The notes under the pieces: generated by a model
The model's database searches: none
What the model was told of the DNA's origin: nothing
Seen by the model: the letters and a program-made list of their open reading frames with translations, nothing else
NCBI GenBank assembly: GCA_019246375.1
Contig: JAFAQO010000547.1
Coordinates: 1-8,616 of the forward strand
DNA: 8,616 bases
DNA from: Mycobacterium sp.
GTDB taxonomy: Bacteria; Actinomycetota; Actinomycetes; Mycobacteriales; Mycobacteriaceae
Direction: 5' to 3'
Position numbers and translations under genes: made by a program
Part shown: piece by piece, positions 1-5,889 of the stretch
Layout: every line of letters begins with the position of its first letter
How positions within the stretch are numbered: the first letter of the stretch is position 1

Positions 1-1145
1 TAGGCCTGGTACCCGTGGCCGTCTTGGAGCAGGGCAACCGTCGCGGCCACCGGCCGCAACGCCCATTCCAACCCGATGGCAAAGCGATCGTCGGGCGTGA
101 TCCCCGCCTGGAGGAAGTTTGGCCACAATGCCCGAAGCGTATCGCCACTTATCGGGTCGGTGCGTCCGCACCTTGCCCAGTCAACGGCAGCATGCACGAC
201 CGCGACCCCCTCCGGGCACTCTGGCTCACCGGGCGCGTGCCGCTTGGTGGTGAGCTTGCGCTGCAGCGCTGGACCGGCAACGAGGTATGCGGCCAGCCCA
301 TGGCGGCGCACCGCGTCCAAGTCCGCATCCGAGAGCCGCCCACGAAGCGGACCCATTTCCTTGCTGCTCGTAGCGTGCAACGTGATCTCGCGCGCGTGCT
401 GCAATATGTCGGCACCGAGCGTTGTGAGCCCGCCAGTGGCAGCCTCGGCGACCAGCTCACTACCCTTGCCGCCATAAGTCGCGGCCACGATCCAACCCGG
501 GCGGCTGGACTGCCAGTCTCGCAGCGTCTGCCACGTCACGCCCTGGGCGAGAAAAGGTTCCAGATCGTCCAACCACAGCACCGCATACTTTGGCCGGGTT
601 GGCATCGGCTGCCCAGGGTCGAGCAGCGAGCGCAGCGCATCACCGTGCACAGGAGCGACCAGCTGCAGCCGCTCGGCCACCGCGCACGCGGTAAGTGCCT
701 CGAACAGAGTCCGGGACTTACCGATCTTCGATGCACCGACCACCACCAGCATCCAGCTGCCGGCGCCGCCGAGCGCCGCCTCGATCGCCCCGCGCAGATC
801 CGCATCGACCTCGCGCGCAACGTATTCGGGCACCGTCCCACCCAGCACCGTCTGGATGGCGGCTGGGTCCACACCGATCTGAGTCGGGTCGATTTCGGTA
901 ATCGGCGCCACGGGCACCTTGACCCGCCGGTCCGGCTCCGCGCGCTTCCTCTCCAGCCGGGCCTGCTCCGTGGTGATCACCCAAGTCGCCATCGCACCAA
1001 CGGCGGCCACCACCAATCCGGCCACTCCAAGCCACGGCAGCTTCAGCAGAACCGCAAGTGCCGCAAGTGCCGCCGCCGCGGCAAGGCACGCGGCCAGTAC
1101 CGTCTTGCGAGAGTTCCACTCACCCAGGGTCGCCGACGAGCGCAT
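1..1145 (-). CDS. Membrane-anchored P-loop NTPase, N-terminal part (runs off the left edge); possible TPR-type signalling protein
   Basis: Reading the minus strand from the ATG at 1145 gives 381 uninterrupted residues up to base 3, so the C-terminus lies outside the window. Residues 15-34 and 37-57 form two hydrophobic segments, followed by a basic stretch (RLERKRAEPDRR), so the ATPase part is probably cytoplasmic. A Walker A motif, GASKIGKS, is at 137-144 after a hydrophobic strand (WMLVVV). A Walker B-like strand, AVLWLDDLE, is at 188-196. The start is well fixed: an in-frame TAG lies at 1157-1155, and AGGG at 1156-1153 is a modest ribosome site 7 bases upstream. From memory, actinobacterial proteins with this layout (TM hairpin, VVGASKxGKSRT loop, C-terminal tetratricopeptide repeats) are annotated as TPR proteins. 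The repeats would lie outside the window, so that name is inference. Substrate and role are unknown. It does not belong to the uvrA/lysX neighbourhood remembered from M. tuberculosis, so it may be accessory. Confidence 0.85.
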   Translation of the reverse strand, partial: MRSSATLGEWNSRKTVLAACLAAAAALAALAVLLKLPWLGVAGLVVAAVGAMATWVITTEQARLERKRAEPDRRVKVPVAPITEIDPTQIGVDPAAIQTVLGGTVPEYVAREVDADLRGAIEAALGGAGSWMLVVVGASKIGKSRTLFEALTACAVAERLQLVAPVHGDALRSLLDPGQPMPTRPKYAVLWLDDLEPFLAQGVTWQTLRDWQSSRPGWIVAATYGGKGSELVAEAATGGLTTLGADILQHAREITLHATSSKEMGPLRGRLSDADLDAVRRHGLAAYLVAGPALQRKLTTKRHAPGEPECPEGVAVVHAAVDWARCGRTDPISGDTLRALWPNFLQAGITPDDRFAIGLEWALRPVAATVALLQDGHGYQA

Positions 1146-1163
1146 ATGCCGACCCTAGCGGCC

Positions 1164-1193
1164 TGACTACCGCGGGTGAGCCGGGATAGTCAA
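1164..1193 (-). promoter_or_regulatory. Possible sigma-A-like promoter for the P-loop NTPase gene
   Basis: On the minus strand TTGACT (1193-1188) and TAGTCA (1169-1164) are separated by 18 bases. The -35 fits well, but the -10 agrees with TATAAT only in its first two bases. Transcription would begin near 1157, leaving a leader of about 12 bases that just includes the AGGG ribosome site. This is a weak call resting on the -35 and on position. Confidence 0.25.
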
Positions 1194-1219
1194 ATCGTCA
1201 ACACAGGCTACGGTGAGGT

Positions 1220-1326
1220 TTATCCGGGTGCCGGAAAGTGGGACGTCAGGCGGTTTTTGACGTAGGCGTCCCCTTCGGTGAGGGTGGTTATGGTGTCGGC
1301 GTAGCGGTTGGAGGTCGCTCGCGCGG
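1220..1326 (-). pseudogene. Possible C-terminal remnant of an unidentified gene
   Basis: Directly after the stop of the MBL hydrolase, in a different frame, the minus strand reads ...RATSNRYADTITTLTEG..., then DAYVKNRLTSHFPAPG, and ends at TAA (1222-1220). Most codons in this stretch end in G or C, as in the real genes here, and the sequence reads like a natural protein tail rather than an arginine/proline-rich shadow frame. It has no convincing start or ribosome site of its own; a GTG at 1348 lies inside the hydrolase gene. I do not recognise the family. It may be a deletion remnant joined behind the hydrolase gene, or a chance open frame. The remaining intergenic bases 1146-1219 hold only the weak promoter listed separately. 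Confidence 0.3.
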
Positions 1327-2004
1327 CTACCAGCCGCGTTCCCGCCACTCTGCCAAGCTCGGACGCTCCGCGCCGAGCGTGGTGTCGTCGCCGTGACCGG
1401 GATAGACCACAGTCGAATCGGCGTACACGTCGAACACTCTACTGGTGACGTCGTCGAGCAGCTGGGTGAAGTCGCCGCGCTTCCACGTCTTGCCCACGCC
1501 GCCCGGGAACAGGCAGTCGCCGGTGAACAGCTGCGTGGCGTCGCCTGCGGCGGGACCGTCCAGCGCGAGCGCCACCGATCCCGGTGTGTGACCGCGCAAG
1601 TGGATGACGTCGAAGGTCAGCTCGCCGATCTGCACGGTGTCGCCGTTGGCCAGCAAACGATCGGGTTTGACGGGCAGCGGACCGGCGTCGATCTCGTGTG
1701 CGGCGGTCGGCGCGCCGGTGGCTTCGGCCAGCGCTTCCAGCGCCTGCCAGTGGTCGAAGTGCTGGTGGCTGGTGACGATCAGCGACACCTTCGGGGCGTG
1801 GCGCCGCACCAGATCGATAAGGACTTCGGCGTCGTTGGCGGCGTCGATGAGAAGTGTTTCCCCGGTCTTGGAACACGTCACCAGGTAGGCGTTGTTGTCC
1901 ATAGGTCCGACAGAAGCCTTCACGATCGTCGCGCCCGGTAGGTTGCGCCGCGCCGCAGTGCCTGGTTCGACGTGCCCGGTGTAGTCGTCGTCAACGGGAG
2001 TCAT
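1327..2004 (-). CDS. Metallo-beta-lactamase-fold hydrolase, glyoxalase II-like (Rv1637c-type)
   Basis: A 225-residue cytoplasmic metallohydrolase; it has no signal peptide or membrane segment. The dinuclear metal site is complete: H80-x-H82-x-D84-H85 (SHQHFDH), H139 (LRGHTPGS), D163 (TGDCLF) and H204 (YPGHGDD). The PGHGDDT ending and the GHTPGS segment are typical of the glyoxalase II/hydroxyacylglutathione hydrolase branch. Mycobacteria use mycothiol instead of glutathione, so a thioester of another thiol is possible, but the substrate cannot be read from the sequence. The ATG at 2004 is preferred over the GTG at 2013. AGGAGGAG at 2020-2013 sits 8 bases before the ATG, but it would abut the GTG. 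The ATG also overlaps the stop of an upstream micro-ORF as ATGA, so translation is probably coupled. It diverges from uvrA. The M. tuberculosis counterpart would be Rv1637c by position and remembered sequence. Confidence 0.92.
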   Translation of the reverse strand: MTPVDDDYTGHVEPGTAARRNLPGATIVKASVGPMDNNAYLVTCSKTGETLLIDAANDAEVLIDLVRRHAPKVSLIVTSHQHFDHWQALEALAEATGAPTAAHEIDAGPLPVKPDRLLANGDTVQIGELTFDVIHLRGHTPGSVALALDGPAAGDATQLFTGDCLFPGGVGKTWKRGDFTQLLDDVTSRVFDVYADSTVVYPGHGDDTTLGAERPSLAEWRERGW

Positions 2005-2057
2005 ATGCGCCACTCCTCCTCATCGCTTCGCTCTGCATCGTCGCTGGCGCCAGTCAT
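2001..2057 (-). CDS. Micro-ORF 2, 18 residues, stop overlapping the hydrolase start
   Basis: ATG at 2057, TGA at 2003-2001. The peptide is MTGASDDAERSDEEEWRI, strongly acidic. It shares MT.A..DD and the EEWRI ending with micro-ORF 1, showing the two arose from the same repeat. A GAGGAG ribosome site from the preceding unit (2071-2066) is 8 bases upstream of its ATG. Its own AGGAGGAG (2020-2013) serves the hydrolase ATG at 2004, and its TGA overlaps that ATG (ATGA, 2004-2001). The layout implies that a ribosome terminating here can restart on the hydrolase. Confidence 0.55.
   Translation of the reverse strand: MTGASDDAERSDEEEWRI
2013..2020 (-). promoter_or_regulatory. Shine-Dalgarno sequence for the hydrolase, supplied by the repeat
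   Basis: AGGAGGAG on the minus strand lies 8 bases before the ATG at 2004. It sits inside the MIRU-like unit, so the repeat provides the ribosome site for the downstream gene. It decides the start against the GTG at 2013-2011, which overlaps it. Confidence 0.75.
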
Positions 2058-2113
2058 ATGCGCCACTCCTCAATCCCGGCTGCGCCGGCATTATCGTCGT
2101 CGGCGCGAGTCAT
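2054..2113 (-). CDS. Micro-ORF 1, 19 residues, in the repeat leader of the hydrolase gene
   Basis: ATG at 2113, TGA at 2056-2054. The peptide is MTRADDDNAGAAGIEEWRI, acidic and without a membrane segment. There is no ribosome site upstream, but a TACCGT -10 box (2126-2121) lies exactly 7 bases before the A of the ATG, so the mRNA may begin at this codon (leaderless translation). The TGA overlaps the ATG of micro-ORF 2 (ATGA, 2057-2054). GAGGAG inside this ORF (2071-2066) sits 8 bases before the next start. It probably serves translation coupling rather than an independent peptide function. Too short for coding statistics; the call rests on its repeated architecture. Confidence 0.5.
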   Translation of the reverse strand: MTRADDDNAGAAGIEEWRI

Positions 2114-2114
2114 A

Positions 2115-2134
2115 CCGGCCACGGTACTGGCCGG
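2115..2134. promoter_or_regulatory. Perfect 7-bp inverted repeat in the divergent promoter region (possible operator)
   Basis: CCGGCCA (2115-2121) and TGGCCGG (2128-2134) are exact reverse complements around the 6-base spacer CGGTAC. The palindrome covers the candidate -10 of the hydrolase unit and ends 7 bases before the -35 of uvrA. It could be a dimeric repressor site, or it may be a chance palindrome in GC-rich DNA. Confidence 0.3.
2121..2126 (-). promoter_or_regulatory. Candidate -10 box (TACCGT) for leaderless transcription of the micro-ORF/hydrolase unit
   Basis: TACCGT fits the mycobacterial TAnnnT pattern, and the A of the micro-ORF 1 ATG (2113) falls 7 bases downstream, the usual distance to a transcription start. 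A possible -35, TTGCCG, lies 19 bases upstream at 2151-2146, overlapping the uvrA promoter on the other strand. The -10 box is embedded in the inverted repeat at 2115-2134. Confidence 0.4.
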
Positions 2135-2141
2135 GGATCGG

Positions 2142-2164
2142 TTGTCGGCAAGGACACATAGCAT
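2142..2164 (+). promoter_or_regulatory. RecA-NDp/PafBC-type DNA-damage promoter of uvrA
   Basis: TTGTCGGCA (2142-2150), a spacer of 8 bases, then TAGCAT (2159-2164). The published mycobacterial RecA/LexA-independent damage promoter is TTGTCRGTG, 8 bases, TAnnnT. This site matches at 8 of 9 upstream positions, with the exact spacer and a valid -10. In mycobacteria this promoter class is activated by PafBC, and uvrA is a reported member of the regulon. Transcription should start near 2171, giving a leader of about 20 bases before the GTG at 2191, with GAGAGGGA at 2179-2186 as ribosome site. Confidence 0.8.
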
Positions 2165-2190
2165 GGGAACGATGACTCGAGAGGGACAGT

Positions 2191-5097
2191 GTGGCTGAGC
2201 GGCTGATCGTCAGGGGTGCGCGTGAGCACAACTTGCGCAGCGTCGACCTTGACTTGCCGCGGGATGCGTTGATCGTCTTCACCGGCCTGTCCGGTTCGGG
2301 CAAGTCCTCCCTGGCGTTCGACACGATCTTCGCCGAGGGCCAGCGGCGTTACGTGGAGTCGCTGTCGGCTTACGCCCGGCAATTCCTCGGCCAGATGGAC
2401 AAACCGGACGTCGACTTCATCGAGGGCCTGTCCCCGGCGGTGTCCATCGACCAGAAGGCCACCAACCGCAACCCGAGATCGACGGTCGGGACCATCACCG
2501 AGGTCTACGACTACCTGCGGCTGCTGTACGCGCGCGCCGGTACCCCGCACTGCCCGGTCTGCGGCCACCGAATCGCGCGCCAGACGCCTCAGCAGATCGT
2601 CGACCAGGTGTTGGCGATGCCTGAAGGCACCCGATTTCAGGTCCTGGCTCCGGTGGTGCGCACCCGCAAAGGCGAGTTCGTCGACCTGTTTGAGAAGCTC
2701 AACAGCCAGGGCTACAGCCGGGTGCGGGTCGACGGCGTGGTGCATCCGCTGACCAATCCGCCGAAACTGAAGAAACAGGAAAAGCACGACATCGAAGTCG
2801 TGGTGGACCGCCTGACCGTCAAGGCCACCGCCAAACAGCGGCTGACCGACTCGGTGGAGACCGCGCTGAATCTGGCCGACGGCATTGTGGTGCTCGAGTT
2901 CGTCGACCATGAGCCCGGTGCGCCGCATCGCGAACAGCGGTTCTCCGAGAAGCTGGCCTGCCCCAACGGGCACGCCCTTGCCGTCGACGACCTGGAACCG
3001 CGGTCGTTTTCGTTCAACTCACCGTACGGGGCCTGCCCCGAGTGCACGGGCCTGGGGATCCGCAAGGAGGTCGATCCCGACCTGGTAGTGCCCGACCCGG
3101 AGCTCACCTTGGCCGAAGGCGCGGTGGCGCCGTGGTCGATGGGCCACGCCGCGGACTACTTCACCAGGATGCTGGCGGGCCTCGGAGAGTCCATGGGCTT
3201 CGACGTCAACACGCCGTGGCGCGGGCTTCCGGCCAGGGCGCGCAAGGCGATCCTGGAAGGGTGCGACGAGCAGGTGCACGTCCGCTACCGCAACCGATAC
3301 GGCCGCACCCGGTCCTACTACGCCGACTTTGAAGGCGTGATGGCCTTCCTGCAGCGCAAGATGTCCCAGACCGAGTCCGACATGATGAAGGAACGCTACG
3401 AGGGCTTCATGCGCGACGTGCCCTGTCCGGTGTGCCAGGGGACGCGGCTCAAGCCGGAAATCTTGGCGGTGACGCTGGCCGCGGGGGAGCGCGGTGCGAA
3501 GTCCATCGCCGAAGTTTGTGACTTGTCGATTTCGGAGTGCGCGGACTTCTTGAGCGCGCTCACGCTCGGCACGCGTGAGCAGGCCATCGCCGGGCAGGTG
3601 CTCAAGGAAATACAGTCGCGGCTTGGCTTCCTGCTCGATGTCGGCCTGGAGTATCTCTGCCTGTCGCGTGCCGCCGCAACGCTGTCCGGCGGTGAGGCAC
3701 AACGCATCCGGCTGGCCACCCAGATCGGCTCCGGTCTGGTGGGCGTGCTCTACGTGCTCGACGAGCCGTCGATCGGACTGCACCAGCGCGACAACCGTCG
3801 ACTCATCGAAACGCTCACCCGGCTAAGGGATCTGGGCAACACGCTGATAGTGGTCGAACACGACCAGGACACCATCGCGCATGCCGACTGGATAGTCGAC
3901 ATCGGTCCTGCGGCCGGCGAGCACGGCGGTCAGATTGTGCACAGCGGACCTTACGCCGAACTGCTGCGCAACAAGAACTCGATCACCGGCGCGTACCTGT
4001 CCGGTGTGGAAAGCATTGCGGTGCCGGCGATTCGACGGCCCTTCGACCGGCGGCGACGGCTAACCGTCGTCGGCGCCCGCGAACACAACCTGCGCGAGAT
4101 CGACGTGGCGTTCCCGCTCGGTGTGCTGACCTCGGTGACCGGCGTGTCCGGTTCCGGCAAGTCGACGCTGGTCAATGACATCCTGGCCGCGGTGCTGGCC
4201 AACAAGCTCAACGGGGCCCGCCAGGTCCCGGGACGGCATACCCGAGTCACCGGGTTGGACCATGTCGACAAACTGGTCCGCGTCGACCAGTCGCCGATCG
4301 GACGTACGCCGCGATCCAACCCCGCCACCTACACCGGGGTCTTCGACAAGATCAGGACCCTGTTCGCGGCCACCACCGAGGCCAAAGTCCGCGGATACCA
4401 ACCGGGCCGCTTCTCGTTCAACGTCAAGGGTGGCCGCTGCGAGGCCTGTTCGGGCGACGGCACCATCAAGATCGAGATGAACTTTCTGCCCGATGTGTAT
4501 GTGCCATGCGAGGTCTGCCACGGCGCCCGCTACAACCGCGAAACGCTCGAGGTGCACTACAAGGGCAAGACCATCTCCGAAGTGCTGGATATGTCGATAG
4601 AGGAAGCAGCGGAGTTCTTCGAGCCGATCACCGGCATTTACCGCTATCTGGGCACACTGGTCGACGTCGGGCTCGGGTACGTGCGCCTCGGCCAACCGGC
4701 GCCGACCCTGTCCGGCGGCGAGGCGCAGCGGGTGAAATTGGCGGCGGAGCTGCAGAAGCGCTCGACCGGGCGCACCGTCTACATCCTCGACGAGCCCACC
4801 ACCGGGCTGCACTTCGACGATATCCGGAAACTGCTGAGCGTTCTCAACGGCCTTGTCGACAAAGGCAATACGGTGATCGTGATCGAACACAACCTCGATG
4901 TGATCAAGACGTCGGACTGGATCATCGACATGGGGCCGGAAGGCGGGGCGGAGGGCGGCACGATCGTTGCGGAGGGCACCCCGGAGGACATCGCGGCGGT
5001 GCCGGAGAGCTACACCGGCAAGTTTCTCGCCGAGACACTGGGTGTGCCGGTCACTCCGTCGCAGCGGTCCAACCGGCGGCGACGGGTCAGCGCCTAG
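2191..5097 (+). CDS. uvrA: Excinuclease ABC subunit A (UvrA)
   Basis: UvrA is the damage-recognition ATPase of nucleotide excision repair. As a dimer it loads UvrB at distorted DNA in the cytoplasm. The 968-residue protein is full length (E. coli about 940) and has both ABC modules. Walker A1 is GLSGSGKSS (32-40), ABC signature 1 [12 protein letters not shown] begins at 498, and Walker B1 LDEP has D524/E525. Walker A2 is GVSGSGKST (651-659), signature 2 [12 protein letters not shown] begins at 840, and Walker B2 LDEPTTGLH has D867/E868. The second zinc module is CEAC (750-753) with CEVC (773-776). The first has an unusual leading half, C257-P-N-G-H261, with C282-P-E-C285. CPVC at 121-124 lies in the UvrB-interaction region. 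The GTG start has GAGAGGGA a few bases upstream and gives the usual N-terminus [11 protein letters not shown]. It is driven by a damage-type promoter and followed closely by a membrane protein gene. Confidence 0.99.
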   Translation: MAERLIVRGAREHNLRSVDLDLPRDALIVFTGLSGSGKSSLAFDTIFAEGQRRYVESLSAYARQFLGQMDKPDVDFIEGLSPAVSIDQKATNRNPRSTVGTITEVYDYLRLLYARAGTPHCPVCGHRIARQTPQQIVDQVLAMPEGTRFQVLAPVVRTRKGEFVDLFEKLNSQGYSRVRVDGVVHPLTNPPKLKKQEKHDIEVVVDRLTVKATAKQRLTDSVETALNLADGIVVLEFVDHEPGAPHREQRFSEKLACPNGHALAVDDLEPRSFSFNSPYGACPECTGLGIRKEVDPDLVVPDPELTLAEGAVAPWSMGHAADYFTRMLAGLGESMGFDVNTPWRGLPARARKAILEGCDEQVHVRYRNRYGRTRSYYADFEGVMAFLQRKMSQTESDMMKERYEGFMRDVPCPVCQGTRLKPEILAVTLAAGERGAKSIAEVCDLSISECADFLSALTLGTREQAIAGQVLKEIQSRLGFLLDVGLEYLCLSRAAATLSGGEAQRIRLATQIGSGLVGVLYVLDEPSIGLHQRDNRRLIETLTRLRDLGNTLIVVEHDQDTIAHADWIVDIGPAAGEHGGQIVHSGPYAELLRNKNSITGAYLSGVESIAVPAIRRPFDRRRRLTVVGAREHNLREIDVAFPLGVLTSVTGVSGSGKSTLVNDILAAVLANKLNGARQVPGRHTRVTGLDHVDKLVRVDQSPIGRTPRSNPATYTGVFDKIRTLFAATTEAKVRGYQPGRFSFNVKGGRCEACSGDGTIKIEMNFLPDVYVPCEVCHGARYNRETLEVHYKGKTISEVLDMSIEEAAEFFEPITGIYRYLGTLVDVGLGYVRLGQPAPTLSGGEAQRVKLAAELQKRSTGRTVYILDEPTTGLHFDDIRKLLSVLNGLVDKGNTVIVIEHNLDVIKTSDWIIDMGPEGGAEGGTIVAEGTPEDIAAVPESYTGKFLAETLGVPVTPSQRSNRRRRVSA

Positions 5098-5107
5098 CGT
5101 GAAACTC

Positions 5108-5887
5108 ATGGTGGATTTCGCGCTGCGCTCATGCGGGCTGCGTGGGCATGCGACGTTTGACCCGGATGAGCCGGAGCTACGGGAGCGTTTGAAGACGGAG
5201 ACTCCCGTAGGCGAGGCCTGGCGGTGCCTGCGATGCGAAACCTTTGTTGTCGGTCCTCCGCGCGACAGCGGTCCGGCGAATACGGCGCCGGAGATTCCGC
5301 GCGGGCGCTTGTTGCGGGATCGGACCTTGATGCGAGCACTCGCCGTCGAGCGCGCGCTGCGATGCGTCCTCTTCCTGTTGCTGGCGGCCGGCGTGCTCAA
5401 AGTCCGCGGGTCACGCGAAAAGTTGCAGCAAGCATTACAACAGGATCTGCCGCTGATTCGGCCGCTGGGTAACCAGATTGGCTGGAATCCGGACGACTCG
5501 AAAATCATCCACCACATCAGCAGCGCTTTTTCGCTATCGGAATCGACGTTGCTGTGGATCGCGCTGGCGCTGGCCGCATATGCCGTGATCGAGCTTATCG
5601 AGGCGGTCGGGTTGTGGCTGGTACAGCGGTGGGGCGAGTACTTCGCGGTGGTCGCGACCAGTGTTTTTCTTCCGCTGGAGGTCTACGAGCTGACCGAGAA
5701 GCTGACGGCGTTCCGGATCGGTGCCTTCCTGGTCAACGTGGTCGCCGTGATCTGGCTGCTCTGGAGCAAACGGCTTTTCGGGCTCAACGGCGGCGGCGAA
5801 GCCTACCGAAGAGAACATCAAACAGAAAGCTTGATGAGCGTCGAACGGGCCGGGCTAGAGGCACGCGCCGTCGAAACAGCGACCTGA
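5108..5887 (+). CDS. DUF2127-like integral membrane protein with N-terminal Cys/His motif
   Basis: A 259-residue protein if the ATG at 5108 is used; a GTG at 5099 would add three residues. Neither has a strong ribosome site. The N-terminal 70 residues are soluble and carry C9-x4-H14 and C40-x2-C43 (WRCLRCETF), which could form a small zinc site. Four hydrophobic segments follow at about 83-99, 146-171, 177-193 and 203-220. Acidic residues occur within or beside them (VIELIEAVGLW, LPLEVYELTEKL). This topology and the IEAVGLWL..RWGEYFA..LPLEVYEL pattern match DUF2127 as I remember it; the family has no established function. The gene begins 10 bases after the uvrA stop on the same strand, so it is probably co-transcribed and may share damage induction. 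Its stop is 2 bases from that of the convergent esterase gene. Confidence 0.85.
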   Translation: MVDFALRSCGLRGHATFDPDEPELRERLKTETPVGEAWRCLRCETFVVGPPRDSGPANTAPEIPRGRLLRDRTLMRALAVERALRCVLFLLLAAGVLKVRGSREKLQQALQQDLPLIRPLGNQIGWNPDDSKIIHHISSAFSLSESTLLWIALALAAYAVIELIEAVGLWLVQRWGEYFAVVATSVFLPLEVYELTEKLTAFRIGAFLVNVVAVIWLLWSKRLFGLNGGGEAYRREHQTESLMSVERAGLEARAVETAT

Positions 5888-5889
5888 GG

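Larger units (their letters stand above)
1999..2113 (-). repeat. MIRU-like tandem repeat, two units (53 and 56 bp) plus a partial third
   Basis: A 20-base core starting AGTCATATGCGCC occurs identically at 1999-2018 and 2052-2071, and a third copy begins with AGTCAT at 2108-2113. Unit spacings are 53 and 56 bases. The interiors have diverged but share the gcat..cgtcg..ggcgc ending. The length, the 'catcgctt..ctctgcatcgtcgc' stretch and the small ORF overlapping neighbouring starts and stops all fit mycobacterial interspersed repetitive units (MIRUs), as recalled from the literature. Each unit read on the minus strand contains a micro-ORF, a GAGGAG ribosome site and the ATG of the next frame. 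Confidence 0.8.

Noticed and set aside
15..1166. Long open frame on the plus strand (about 383 codons)
   Set aside because: Its translation is Arg/His/Pro-rich without domains, and it is antisense to the P-loop NTPase, which has motifs, membrane segments and a proper start.
2011..2013. GTG at 2013 as start of the MBL hydrolase
   Set aside because: It overlaps the AGGAGGAG ribosome site. The ATG at 2004 has ideal spacing and the ATGA overlap.
2114..2190. LexA/SOS box upstream of uvrA
   Set aside because: No TCGAAC...GTTCGA-like dyad is present; the palindrome found (CCGGCCA/TGGCCGG) does not resemble it.
2110..3783. Open frames on the minus strand across the first half of uvrA
   Set aside because: Antisense shadows of a certain gene, without recognisable domains or ribosome sites.
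4060..5517. Open frame of about 485 codons on the minus strand
   Set aside because: It lies antisense to the second half of uvrA and the start of the membrane protein gene. The composition is low-complexity shadow typical of GC-rich DNA.
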